Assembly (NCBI RefSeq): GCF_018417535.1
Contig: NZ_CP070977.1
Span: 682,001-746,000 of the forward strand
Direction of reading: 5' to 3'
DNA: 64,000 nucleotides
Origin: Burkholderia pyrrocinia
Lineage (GTDB): Bacteria > Pseudomonadota > Gammaproteobacteria > Burkholderiales > Burkholderiaceae
A model generated the notes under the pieces. It saw only the letters and a list, made by a program, of their open reading frames with translations. It ran no database searches and had not been told where the DNA came from. This document shows, in pieces, positions 15,899 through 25,531 of this stretch. Position numbers and translations under genes: made by a program. Each line of letters opens with the position of its first letter. Within the stretch, counting starts at the first letter, position 1.

Positions 15899-16945
15899 TC
15901 AGAACAGGTGGTACATGCCGACCATCGCGCCGAACTGCGACGCGCCGGCGAGCGGCGTCGGGTCGTATTCGTAGACGGTCTGCGAACTCTGGCCGCTGTT
16001 GCGCGCGTAGCCGAGGTTCACGTACGCGACGGTGCGTTTCGACAGCGCGTACGTGGTGCTCGCGATGAACAGCGTCGGATGGCCGATCGCCGGCGTGCGC
16101 GAGTCGGTGTGGTAGACGCCCGCGTTCAGGCCGATCCCGTTCGGGCTCAGGTAGCGCGCGCCGCCCCAGACGATCGTGCGCGCCGCGTCGAGATCGCCTG
16201 TCAGGCGCTCGACACCGGCGTAGACGGTGAGCGGCAGTGTCGCGAACGCATAGCGCGCGGCGAGCGTGCCGAGTTCGCGGCGGCGCGCCGACGTGTCGTC
16301 GGCCGCCGACACGTCGCCGTGCGCCTGATGCAGCACCGCGCTGACCGACAGGCCGTTGCTCGTGTACTGGCCGCCGAGTTCGAGCACGCGTCCGGCGCGC
16401 GTATTGCCGGCGACGCCGGCCGTCGCGGCGAGCGCCTCGACATCGAAGCCGGCGAACGTCGGCGACTGGTACTTGACCGAGTGATCGATGAAGTTCGCGT
16501 TCATCGGCACGATCACGCCCTGGCCGCTGTACGACGCGTACCAGAGCGGGTCGTAGAACAGCGTCTTGTCGAACAGCACGCTGAACTGCCGGCCGAGCGT
16601 GACGGTGCCGACGGGCCCCGCGATGCCTACGTATGCGCCGCGAAAGAACGCGTAGCCGGGTGCGGTCGCGGTGCCGTCGTTGAGGTTGAGGCCCTGTTCG
16701 AGCTTGAACAGCGCACGCCAGCCGCCGCCGAGATCCTCGTTGCCCTTCAGCCCGACCTGCGAAGGCAGGATGCCGTAGTTCTGCAACTGCACGGCCGAGT
16801 GGCGCCCGTCGGCGTGCGTCAGGTATTGCACGCCGGCGTCGAGCGCGCCGTACAGCGCGAGGGTCGACTGCGCGTGCGCGGCGGGGCTGCACGCGGCGAG
16901 CGTCGCGGCGGCCGCGGCCGTGCGGATGAAGCGGGATTTCGTCAC
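15899..16945 (-). CDS. Gram-negative porin
   Basis: With a GTG start at 16945, preceded by GGAGAACCCCAC, the product is 348 residues with a signal peptide (MTKSRFIRTAAAAATLAACS to AHA). The mature start STLALYGALDAGVQYLT is the first strand of general porins of beta-proteobacteria, and the C-terminus ends in Phe (GAMVGMYHLF), the outer-membrane targeting signal. Upstream in-frame codons lack a signal peptide at their beginning, so the GTG is preferred. It is the first gene of the presumed porin-permease-deacetylase operon. Confidence 0.88.
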   Translation of the reverse strand: MTKSRFIRTAAAAATLAACSPAAHAQSTLALYGALDAGVQYLTHADGRHSAVQLQNYGILPSQVGLKGNEDLGGGWRALFKLEQGLNLNDGTATAPGYAFFRGAYVGIAGPVGTVTLGRQFSVLFDKTLFYDPLWYASYSGQGVIVPMNANFIDHSVKYQSPTFAGFDVEALAATAGVAGNTRAGRVLELGGQYTSNGLSVSAVLHQAHGDVSAADDTSARRRELGTLAARYAFATLPLTVYAGVERLTGDLDAARTIVWGGARYLSPNGIGLNAGVYHTDSRTPAIGHPTLFIASTTYALSKRTVAYVNLGYARNSGQSSQTVYEYDPTPLAGASQFGAMVGMYHLF

Positions 16946-17247
16946 GTGGGGTTCTCCATACCGTCCTGCATCGGTTTGTCGTTGGTGTGATCGCGACGCA
17001 GTGTCCGCAGCGGGAAAACCTTCGAACAGTCGTACAGATGAACGGTGCGGAAAACCCGCGGTGCGCGGCATGGGCTCGGTGCGATGCCGCGGCGCGGCGT
17101 GCTGCGGAGCAGCAACGTGCCGCGCACCGTTCAAATGGATGGGGTTGCCGCCGGTTCCGGCACCGTGGCCCGCCAAAAAAGCCGCTCGCTATAATCGGCG
17201 GTCTGCGTTGCGCGCATCAGCGGCCCGATCGGGCAGGGGAGCGGAAG
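16946..17247. promoter_or_regulatory. Divergent porin/LuxR-regulator intergenic region with repeated half-sites
   Basis: This 302-base region separates the reverse porin operon from the forward LuxR-type regulator. It holds a perfect 12-bp inverted repeat, CGGTGCGCGGCA at 17059-17070 and its complement at 17118-17129, and a further related half-site (GAACGGTGCGG) at about 17040-17050. A TATAAT hexamer at 17190-17195 lies 52 bases before the regulator start, without a clear -35. The repeats are good operator candidates for the regulator; this is inference. Confidence 0.4.
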
Positions 17248-18393
17248 GTGAGGATCACGACGGATACCGGGCAGGATCTCGAAGCGCTGCGTGACGTGCC
17301 GGCCGCCATCGTGCTCGACGAATTCGCGTGGCCGCCGCTGCCTTCGCGTCGCGCCGATTTCGACGGCGTCGCGCGCTGCGACGCGTCGCAGCGCGAACTC
17401 GGGCTGATGCTGCTCGACCTGTATGCGGTCGCCGCGCAGTCCGGCATCGGCGAATTCGAATACCGCTTCTTTTCGCTGCTGCAGGCGCTCGTTCCGTTCG
17501 ATGCCGCATGGACCGGCGTCGCGACGCACGCGTCCACCGGCCCCGTCATGCACAACAGCTTCCTGTACCGCCTGCCGCACGCGTTTTTCAGCGACTGGAA
17601 GCGCGTGCGCGACTGCGACCCGCTCGCGCACCGCACGCTGCGCGGCGCGCACGGACGCGCGGTGCGGCTGTCGGTCGTCGAGCCGGGGCTCGATGCGCGG
17701 TTTCGCGACTGGTGCGTGAAGTACGGGCTCGCGCAACTGATGTGCGTGTGCACGCTCGATCGCCGCTTCGGCCTGACGACGTTCATGTCGATCTACCGCC
17801 AGGGCCTGAATCGCCCGTTCAGCGACGACGATGCGCGTCGTTTCGAGGAAGTGATTCCGCATCTCGCGGCTGCGCTCACGATCAATCGTGCCGCGCAGCT
17901 CACGCGCGAACGTGGCGATACGGTTGCACCGGCCGCACGCGCGCTGTGCGACAACTTCGGTGTGCTCCATCACGCCGATCATGGCTTCGACGACGTGCTG
18001 CGCGCCGAATGGCCCGCATGGGCCGGCGCGCGCGTGCCGGCGCCGCTCGTCGCGCACCTGCGACGCCAGTCAGGCCAGCCGTTCGTCGGCGACGCGCTGC
18101 GCATCCAGTGCGTGCCCGTCGCGGGGCTGTTCCAGATCGAAGCGCGGCCGCGCTCGCTGCTCGACCGGTTGAGCCCGCGCGAGCTGGCCGCGATCCGTTA
18201 TTACGGCGCCGGCCGTTCACACAAGGAAGTCGCGCAACAGATGGCGATTTCGCCGACGACCGTGCGTCACTACCTGCGCTGCGCGTACCGCAAGCTCGGC
18301 ATGCACGACAAGAGCCAGATCGCGGGCGTGCTCGGCGCGACGGGCGGCGCGGCCGACGACGAACCGGTGGAAGCGGGCGGCGCGCCGCGCTGA
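17248..18393 (+). CDS. LuxR-type HTH transcriptional regulator
   Basis: With the GTG at 17248 the protein has 381 residues. The C-terminal 65 residues form a GerE/LuxR helix-turn-helix (LSPRELAAIRYYGAGRSHKE, then QQMAISPTTVRHYLRCAYRK). The large N-terminal domain has no recognisable response-regulator Asp site or autoinducer-binding motif. It is divergent from the porin-permease-deacetylase operon, so it is the likely local regulator. The start is uncertain: the frame stays open to 16987, but the upstream part is atypical. Confidence 0.75.
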   Translation: MRITTDTGQDLEALRDVPAAIVLDEFAWPPLPSRRADFDGVARCDASQRELGLMLLDLYAVAAQSGIGEFEYRFFSLLQALVPFDAAWTGVATHASTGPVMHNSFLYRLPHAFFSDWKRVRDCDPLAHRTLRGAHGRAVRLSVVEPGLDARFRDWCVKYGLAQLMCVCTLDRRFGLTTFMSIYRQGLNRPFSDDDARRFEEVIPHLAAALTINRAAQLTRERGDTVAPAARALCDNFGVLHHADHGFDDVLRAEWPAWAGARVPAPLVAHLRRQSGQPFVGDALRIQCVPVAGLFQIEARPRSLLDRLSPRELAAIRYYGAGRSHKEVAQQMAISPTTVRHYLRCAYRKLGMHDKSQIAGVLGATGGAADDEPVEAGGAPR

Positions 18394-18493
18394 AGCGCGC
18401 GAACGCGGGCGTGTGGCACGCTGCCGCGCGAATGGTTGTGCCCGCAACCATTGAGCGTTATGCTCGTCAGCTCCCAGGAGACGGAATTCCATC

Positions 18494-19492
18494 ATGAAAG
18501 ACACGAATTCAGGGTCGGTGCGCGCGGCGGTGGTCGGTGTCGGCGCGATCGGCGGATTGCTCGCGGCCGCGCTGTCGCGGGCCGGCATGACCGTGAGCGC
18601 GTACGCGCGCGGCGCCACGCTCGACGCGCTGAACGCGTACGGTGTGCGCGTGATCGACGAGACGGGCGTCACCTCGTCGGTGCCGGTGCGCGCGAGCGAC
18701 GATGCATCCGCACTCGGCGTGCAGGACTACGTGGTGATCGCGTTGAAGGCGCAGGCGCTGCCGGCGCTGGCCGCGCACCTTGCGCCGCTGGTCGGGCCGG
18801 GCACCGTGATCGTCGCGGCGATGAACGGGCTGCCGTGGTGGTTCACGTACGGGCTCGAAGGGCCGATCGACGGCGTGCCGCTCGACGCGGTCGATCCGGC
18901 CGGCGCGGTGTCGGCGGCGCTGCCGCCGGCGCAGGCGATCGGCTGCGTCGTGCACCTGTCGTCGAGTACCGACGCACCGGGCGTCGTGCGTCGCGGGCGC
19001 GGCAACCGGCTGATCGTCGGCGCGCCCGATCCGCGGCTCGACGCGGCCACGGCGCGGTTCGCCGCGGCGCTCGCGGCGGGCGGTTTCGACGTCGAGTCGA
19101 CGCCCGCGATCCGGACCGAGATCTGGACGAAGCTGTGGGGCAACATGAACATGAATCCGCTGAGTGCGCTGACGGGGTCGACGGCCGAGCAGTTGCTCGA
19201 CGATCCGTTCACGCAGGAACTCGCGCTGCGGATGATGGAGGAGGCTGCCGCGATCGGCGCGAAACTCGGCCTGTTCACCGGAATGAGCGGGCCCGAGCGG
19301 ATCGCGGTCACACGCAAGCTCGGCGCGTTCAGGACGTCGATGCTGCAGGATTTCGAAGCGGGGCGGTCGCTCGAGATCGGGCCGATCCTCGGCGTGTTTC
19401 CGGAGCTCGGGCGCAAGCTCGACGTGCCGACCCCGTATTGCAACGCGGTGCTCGGGCTGCTGCGGCAGCGCGCGGCGAACAGCGGGCTGTAA
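18494..19492 (+). CDS. 2-dehydropantoate 2-reductase family protein
   Basis: The 332-residue protein has an N-terminal NADPH-binding fold (VVGVGAIGGLLAAALSRAG, about residues 13-31) and the ApbA/PanE C-terminal domain with the catalytic Lys in TEIWTKLWGNMNMNPLSALT (about 211-230). It reduces ketopantoate or a related 2-oxo acid. A CCAGGAGACGG site lies before the ATG. Burkholderia genomes carry several paralogues of this family, so it need not be the pantothenate-pathway enzyme; there are no other pan genes here. Confidence 0.8.
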   Translation: MKDTNSGSVRAAVVGVGAIGGLLAAALSRAGMTVSAYARGATLDALNAYGVRVIDETGVTSSVPVRASDDASALGVQDYVVIALKAQALPALAAHLAPLVGPGTVIVAAMNGLPWWFTYGLEGPIDGVPLDAVDPAGAVSAALPPAQAIGCVVHLSSSTDAPGVVRRGRGNRLIVGAPDPRLDAATARFAAALAAGGFDVESTPAIRTEIWTKLWGNMNMNPLSALTGSTAEQLLDDPFTQELALRMMEEAAAIGAKLGLFTGMSGPERIAVTRKLGAFRTSMLQDFEAGRSLEIGPILGVFPELGRKLDVPTPYCNAVLGLLRQRAANSGL

Positions 19493-19576
19493 CGCGTGCG
19501 TGGCTGCCGGATTCGCGGTCGCAGGTAAGGCGGTAAAGCGCGATCCTTGCGGGGTGCCGCCGCCCGATGCAAAACG

Positions 19577-19613
19577 GGCCGCCCGGGTCGCCGGTTACGC
19601 GACCCGGGCGGCC
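19577..19613 (-). terminator. Strong hairpin terminator for the marR-type gene
   Basis: A 15-bp perfect stem (GGCCGCCCGGGTCGC and its complement) with a 7-base loop lies between the convergent reductase and MarR genes. Read on the reverse strand it is followed by CGTTTTGC, so it fits termination of the regulator transcript. Confidence 0.65.
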
Positions 19614-19683
19614 TGTCGAATTCGTCGGATCAATGCTGGCAGCAGGGCTCGACCGTCTGGCGATGCCGAGCCCGTCACGCGGC

Positions 19684-20133
19684 TCAGTCGTCCCGCTCGG
19701 TTGCGTGCGCGACGACCTTGTCGAGCAGCCGCTCGAACGTCTGGCGTTCGTTGTCGGACAGGCACGCGAGCAAGCCGTCGTTCCACTTGCGCACGATCGG
19801 CATGATCTTGCGATGCAGTGCGCGGCCGTCGGCGGTCAGCGCGATCAGCACGATCCGGCCATCCTCGTCGCTCGCGCTGCGCTTGAGCAGCCCCTGGCGC
19901 AGCAGCGCTTCGGCCGCGCGGCTCGCCTGGCTCTTGTCGAGATTGGTGTGGCGCGCGAGATCCATGATCGAGAACGGGCCGAACGCGCCGACGGCGGCGA
20001 TCACGCGCGCCTCGGGCAGCGAGATGTCGAGCTTGTGCCGGTACACCTCGCCGATCCCGCGGTCGGATCGCTTCGTGAGCGCGTGGAGGCGATAGGTCAG
20101 AAACTGATCGAGCCCGGCTTGACGGCCTTTCAT
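19684..20133 (-). CDS. MarR-family transcriptional regulator
   Basis: The 149-residue protein has the winged-helix layout of MarR proteins: dimerising N-terminal helix, the HTH (SIMDLARHTNLDKSQASRAA, about 55-74), and a wing with the Asp/Arg pattern DEDGRIVLIALTADGRAL. It probably represses itself and a neighbouring gene in response to a small ligand. Its start is 63 bases from the end of the glycerate kinase gene on the same strand; target genes are not evident. Confidence 0.85.
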   Translation of the reverse strand: MKGRQAGLDQFLTYRLHALTKRSDRGIGEVYRHKLDISLPEARVIAAVGAFGPFSIMDLARHTNLDKSQASRAAEALLRQGLLKRSASDEDGRIVLIALTADGRALHRKIMPIVRKWNDGLLACLSDNERQTFERLLDKVVAHATERDD

Positions 20134-20196
20134 GTCGAATCCTGAAGAAAAAGGGCGGGCCCGATTGTTCCTGTATCGCGCGCTCGGGTCAACGGG

Positions 20197-21366
20197 TCAG
20201 TGTGCGCCGTATTTCAGGCGCGTCAATTGCTCCGCTTCGTTCGCGAGCAGGTTCGCCGCGTCGCGGATCGCGACGTCGAGCGTGATCGGCCCGGGAGTCG
20301 GCGAGAAGCAGCCGGAAAAATGTTCGGACAGGCGCGGCAGCGCGGCCGGGTCGACCGCGCCGGACAGCAGCGACGCGGGCACGCCGGCAGCCTGCGCGTG
20401 CCGGCATGCGATGAACGGCGCCTTGCCGTGCAGCGTCTGCACGTCGGAGCGGCCTTCGCCGGTGATCAGCCAGTCGGCGCCGGCGAGCGCCGCGTCGAGC
20501 CCGACCTGCCGCGCGACCACTTCCGCGCCGGCTTCGAACTGCGCGCCGAGCACGTGCAGCGCGAAACCGAGGCCGCCCGCGGCGCCGGCGCCGGGCAGGT
20601 CGCGGGCACGACCGACGGAAGTCCCCGTGGGATGCCGGTCGAGCGCGGCTTCGAGCAGGTCGGCGAAATGGCCGAGCGCGGCATCGAGGGTCGCAACCTG
20701 CCCGGGCGTCACGCCCTTTTGCGGGCCGAATACGGCGGTTGCGCCGTGCGGGCCCGTCAGTGGGTTGTCGACGTCGGACATGCCGACGAATTCTGTTTCC
20801 TTCAGGCGTGGGTCGAGCCCCGACGCGTCGATGCGCGCGATGGCGGCGAGCCGCGACGGCACGGGTTCGACCGGCTGGCCGCCCGAGTCGAAGCACTGCA
20901 GGCCGAGACCCGCGAGCAGCCCGGCGCCCGCGTCGTTGGTGCTGCTGCCGCCGAGCGCGACGAAGAAGCGGCGCACGCCGTCGTCGAGCAGCGTGCGGAT
21001 CGCCTCGCCCATCCCGCGCGTGCTGCGCGCGTCGACCGGCACGCTCATGCCGACCGGGTCCGTAATGCCGACGACCTCGGCCGTCTCGACGATCGCGGTG
21101 TGCGCGTCGATCACGCCGACCGCCGCGTCGCGTGCCGCGAGCGACGCGCCGGCCACCCGCAGCGAGCGTCGCGTGCCGCCGCCCGCCAGCATCGCGTCGA
21201 GCGTGCCTTCGCCGCCGTCGGCCATCGGGCAGCAGCGCACGACGGCGTCGGGTCGCGCGCGGCGGATGCCGGTGGCGATCGCGTCCGCGACCTGCTCGGC
21301 GGAAAGCGAGCCTTTGAACGAATCGGGCGCGATGACGACGACAGGCGCGGACGGGTGTTGCGGCAT
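20197..21366 (-). CDS. glxK: Glycerate kinase (class II, GlxK/GarK type)
   Basis: The 389-residue protein begins APVVVIAPDSFKGSLSAEQV, the hallmark N-terminus of GarK/GlxK glycerate kinases, and has the conserved PMADGGEGT (about 47-55) and LGGSSTNDAGAG (about 137-148) motifs. It phosphorylates D-glycerate with ATP, feeding glyoxylate or glucarate breakdown into glycolysis. A TCCGGAGACACC site precedes the ATG. Other members of those pathways are not adjacent. Confidence 0.87.
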   Translation of the reverse strand: MPQHPSAPVVVIAPDSFKGSLSAEQVADAIATGIRRARPDAVVRCCPMADGGEGTLDAMLAGGGTRRSLRVAGASLAARDAAVGVIDAHTAIVETAEVVGITDPVGMSVPVDARSTRGMGEAIRTLLDDGVRRFFVALGGSSTNDAGAGLLAGLGLQCFDSGGQPVEPVPSRLAAIARIDASGLDPRLKETEFVGMSDVDNPLTGPHGATAVFGPQKGVTPGQVATLDAALGHFADLLEAALDRHPTGTSVGRARDLPGAGAAGGLGFALHVLGAQFEAGAEVVARQVGLDAALAGADWLITGEGRSDVQTLHGKAPFIACRHAQAAGVPASLLSGAVDPAALPRLSEHFSGCFSPTPGPITLDVAIRDAANLLANEAEQLTRLKYGAH

Positions 21367-21757
21367 GGTGTCTCCGGAAGGCGGATTGGTGTGAAGAAAG
21401 GTGGGGGGCCGCGCCGGCGGCGCACCCTCAATCGGAGCTTACAGGATGGCGGGCCCGCGGTGGATACGGCGTCCGGCATAGCGGCGATCCGCGCGTATTG
21501 CGGTGCACGGGGCTGCCGACATGGCGGGGACATATGCGTGTCGCGCCGAACTGGCGGTGCGAGGAAAATTGTTTGCTAGAATAGTCGATTCTTCCGGCCA
21601 AAGCCGTGCTCCGAGCCGCTTGCGCTAGCCATCCGGCGCGTGCAGGGATGGCGTGGCGCTCCGGCGCGGCGTGTGAACGTGACCCTCACTTCACGCCGCA
21701 GGCAGGCACGGCAAGGAAAACCCGATTCGCTCGAATAATTTTAGGACGATTGAAGCC
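21367..21757. other. glxK-tig intergenic region
   Basis: This 391-base stretch has no gene. It contains the likely tig promoter near 21572-21582 and about 170 bases of tig leader. I see no clear promoter for the reverse gene beyond its ribosome site, and no strong hairpin. Confidence 0.5.
21572..21582 (+). promoter_or_regulatory. Extended -10 promoter for tig
   Basis: TTTGCTAGAAT contains a TAGAAT -10 (21577-21582) preceded by TGC, an extended -10 arrangement, with no good -35 at the usual distance. It is the best promoter candidate upstream of tig. Confidence 0.45.
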
Positions 21758-23104
21758 ATGGCTAACGTTGTTGAGAACCTCGGCAAGCTTGAACGCCGCG
21801 TGACGATTTCCCTGCCGAAAGACACGGTGCAGAAGGAAATCGACGCCCGTATCCAGAAACTCGCGAAGAACGTGCGCATGCCGGGTTTCCGCCCGGGCAA
21901 GGTGCCGCTGAAGATGGTCGCGCAGCAGTACTCGGGTCAGGTCGAGGCGGAAGTGCTGAGCGACAAGATCGGCCAGGAATTCTTCACGATCAGCCGCGCG
22001 GAAAACCTGCGCGTCGCCGGCCAGCCGAACTTCGCGCCGAAGCAGGAGCAGGCAGAAGATGCGTACGCGTTCGACGCGACGTTCGAGGTCTACCCGGAAG
22101 TGAAGATCGGCGATCTGGCGACGGCTGAAGTCGAGCGCTCGACCACGTCGATCGGCGATGCCGAAATCGACCGCACGCTGGACATCCTGCGCAAGCAGCG
22201 CGTGCACTTCCACGCACGCGGCGAAGCCGGCGAGCATGGCGACGGCGGCGCGGACACCGCAGCCAAGAACGGCGACCGCGTGACGGTCGACTTCATCGGC
22301 AAGATCGACGACGTCGCGTTCCAGGGCGGCACGGCCGAAGACTTCCCGTTCGTGCTCGGCGAAGGCCGCATGCTGCCGGAATTCGAAACCGCGGCGCTGG
22401 GCCTGAAGGCCGGCGAAGCGCGCACGTTCGACCTGAAGTTCCCGGACGACTACCACGGTGCCGACGTCGCGGGCAAGACCGCGCAATTCACGGTCACGAT
22501 GAAGAAGATCGAATGGCCGCACCTGCCGGAAATCGACGGCGAATTCGCGAAGTCGCTCGGTATCGAAGACGGCGACCTCACGAAGATGCGCGGCGAGATC
22601 AAGGAAAACCTCGAGCGCGAGGCAAAGCGCCGCACGCAGTCGATCGTCAAGAACCAGGTGATGGACGCGCTGCTGAAGATTTCCGAACTCGACGTGCCGA
22701 AGGCGCTGATCGAGCAGGACCAGCAACGCCTCGTCGAAATGGCTCGCCAGGATCTGGCGCAGCGCGGCGTGCCGAACGCGAAGGACGCACCGATCCCGGC
22801 CGAGATGTTCGCCGAGCAGGCCGAGCGTCGCGTGAAGCTGGGCCTCGTGCTGGCCGAGCTCGTGAAGTCGAACAGCCTCGAAGCGAAGCCGGAACAGATC
22901 CGCGCGGAAGTCGACGAGTTCGCGAAGAGCTACGAAGACCCGAAGGAAGTGGTCCGCTGGTATTATTCCAACCAGCAGCGCCTCGCCGAGATGGAAGCGT
23001 TCGTCGTTGAAAGCAACGTCGTCGATTTCGTGCTGGGCAAGGCGAAGGTGACGGACAAGGAAGTGAGCTTCGAGGCACTCGCGAGCGCATCGGCGCAAGC
23101 GTAA
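21758..23104 (+). CDS. tig: Trigger factor
   Basis: The 448-residue protein is a full-length trigger factor, the ribosome-bound chaperone and prolyl isomerase. The N-terminal ribosome-binding domain has the signature GFRPGKVP (about 46-53). The FKBP-type isomerase domain spans about 160-245 ([20 protein letters not shown]). The helical C-terminal chaperone domain follows. It leads the conserved tig-clpP-clpX-lon cluster and is separated from clpP by a terminator. Confidence 0.97.
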   Translation: MANVVENLGKLERRVTISLPKDTVQKEIDARIQKLAKNVRMPGFRPGKVPLKMVAQQYSGQVEAEVLSDKIGQEFFTISRAENLRVAGQPNFAPKQEQAEDAYAFDATFEVYPEVKIGDLATAEVERSTTSIGDAEIDRTLDILRKQRVHFHARGEAGEHGDGGADTAAKNGDRVTVDFIGKIDDVAFQGGTAEDFPFVLGEGRMLPEFETAALGLKAGEARTFDLKFPDDYHGADVAGKTAQFTVTMKKIEWPHLPEIDGEFAKSLGIEDGDLTKMRGEIKENLEREAKRRTQSIVKNQVMDALLKISELDVPKALIEQDQQRLVEMARQDLAQRGVPNAKDAPIPAEMFAEQAERRVKLGLVLAELVKSNSLEAKPEQIRAEVDEFAKSYEDPKEVVRWYYSNQQRLAEMEAFVVESNVVDFVLGKAKVTDKEVSFEALASASAQA

Positions 23105-23116
23105 GTGTCGCTCTAG

Positions 23117-23158
23117 CGGCGTGCCGGCTGTCGGAGCGACGGCCCGCACGCCGTTTTT
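23117..23158 (+). terminator. Terminator after tig
   Basis: The arms CGGCGTGC and GCACGCCG, with further inner CGG/CCG pairing, are followed by TTTTT at 23154-23158. Confidence 0.75.
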
Positions 23159-23244
23159 ACGTCAAGCGCACGGTTGCCATTAATATGGCGATTGAGCGGG
23201 CGGCTTCCCTCCGTTCAATTTTCCATTCGAACAAGGTTCATTGA

Positions 23245-23898
23245 ATGATCACTCGCGCTGAATTGCTGGACATGCTCGCTTCGAACGCGCCGCAGGGTTT
23301 CGAGGCGCAAGCGCTGGGGCTGGTGCCGATCGTCGTCGAAACGAGCGGTCGCGGCGAGCGTTCGTACGATATCTACTCGCGTCTCCTGAAGGAGCGCCTG
23401 GTGTTCATGGTCGGCGAAGTGAACGACCAGACCGCCAACCTCGTGGTCGCGCAATTGCTGTTCCTCGAGAGCGAGAATCCCGACAAGGACATCAGCCTGT
23501 ACATCAACAGCCCGGGCGGCTCGGTGTCGGCCGGCATGGCGATCTACGACACGATGCAGTTCATCAAGCCGGACGTGTCGACGCTGTGCATGGGGCTCGC
23601 GGCCAGCATGGGCGCGTTCCTGCTCGCGTCGGGTGCGAAGGGCAAGCGCTTCGCGCTGCCGAACTCGCGCGTGATGATTCACCAGCCGCTCGGCGGCGCA
23701 CGCGGCCAGGCATCCGACATCGAGATCCAGGCGCGCGAAATCCTCTACCTGAAGGAGCGGCTGAACCAGTTGCTCGCGCAGCATACGGGCCAGGACGTCG
23801 AGCGCATCGCGCGCGACACCGACCGTGATAACTTCATGTCGAGCGAGGACGCGAAGGCGTACGGGCTGATCGATCAGGTGCTGCTGAAGCGCCCGTGA
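23245..23898 (+). CDS. clpP: ATP-dependent Clp protease proteolytic subunit
   Basis: The 217-residue protein is a normal-length ClpP serine protease that forms a tetradecamer with ClpX or ClpA. The catalytic Ser is in [10 protein letters not shown] (about 118), the His in VMIHQPLGG (about 143) and the Asp later (DRDNFMS, about 192). It lies 164 bases before clpX in the same direction. An AACAAGGTTC sequence precedes the ATG. Confidence 0.97.
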   Translation: MITRAELLDMLASNAPQGFEAQALGLVPIVVETSGRGERSYDIYSRLLKERLVFMVGEVNDQTANLVVAQLLFLESENPDKDISLYINSPGGSVSAGMAIYDTMQFIKPDVSTLCMGLAASMGAFLLASGAKGKRFALPNSRVMIHQPLGGARGQASDIEIQAREILYLKERLNQLLAQHTGQDVERIARDTDRDNFMSSEDAKAYGLIDQVLLKRP

Positions 23899-24062
23899 GC
23901 TTAAGTGGGGTGCCGCCCCGATTCGCGCGGCGCTCCTGCGATATCCCGAACGCCCTGAGCATCTGCGGCAAGCGCATCCAGCCGGCTCCGGTCGCGCCCT
24001 AGGCGCGGCGCTCGGAGCATTCGGCGTATCATGTCATTTACCTGTCCGGAGGCTCTACATTC

Positions 24063-25334
<1,272 letters not shown>

Positions 25335-25356
25335 CCGGCTGGCCGACGATGTTCTG

Positions 25357-25397
25357 CGAAAAAGGCCGTTCATGAGTCCGTGGGCGGCTTTTTTTCG
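25357..25397 (+). terminator. Terminator after clpX
   Basis: A short GCCG/CGGC stem extended by A-T pairs (AAAAAG and CTTTTT) with a 16-base loop ends in TTTTTTT before TCGTTT. Confidence 0.5.
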
Positions 25398-25469
25398 TTT
25401 ATCTTGTGGGTAACTCTGACTCGACACGCGGTGGTTACTTTCTTACCGAATATTTCCCGCACTTGAAGG

Positions 25470-25497
25470 CTTGCAATTCGTTGTGGCGGCCTCAATT
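25470..25497 (+). promoter_or_regulatory. Possible sigma-32-like promoter for lon
   Basis: CTTGCAA at 25470-25476 and CCTCAATT at 25490-25497, spaced by 13 bases, resemble the heat-shock promoter pattern. lon is usually heat-induced. The match is partial. Confidence 0.3.
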
Positions 25498-25531
25498 ACC
25501 GAACAATTGATTCCACTCATGGGGAAATGAA

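Noticed and set aside
13182..16068. Long forward open frames over 13.2-16.1 kb (up to about 490 codons, Arg/Ala/Glu-rich)
   Set aside because: They are antisense shadows of the deacetylase, permease and porin genes, produced by GC-rich third positions.
16946..17176. N-terminal extension of the porin frame
   Set aside because: The extension lacks a signal peptide and would put the real one internally; the GTG at 16945 has a ribosome site and a signal peptide.
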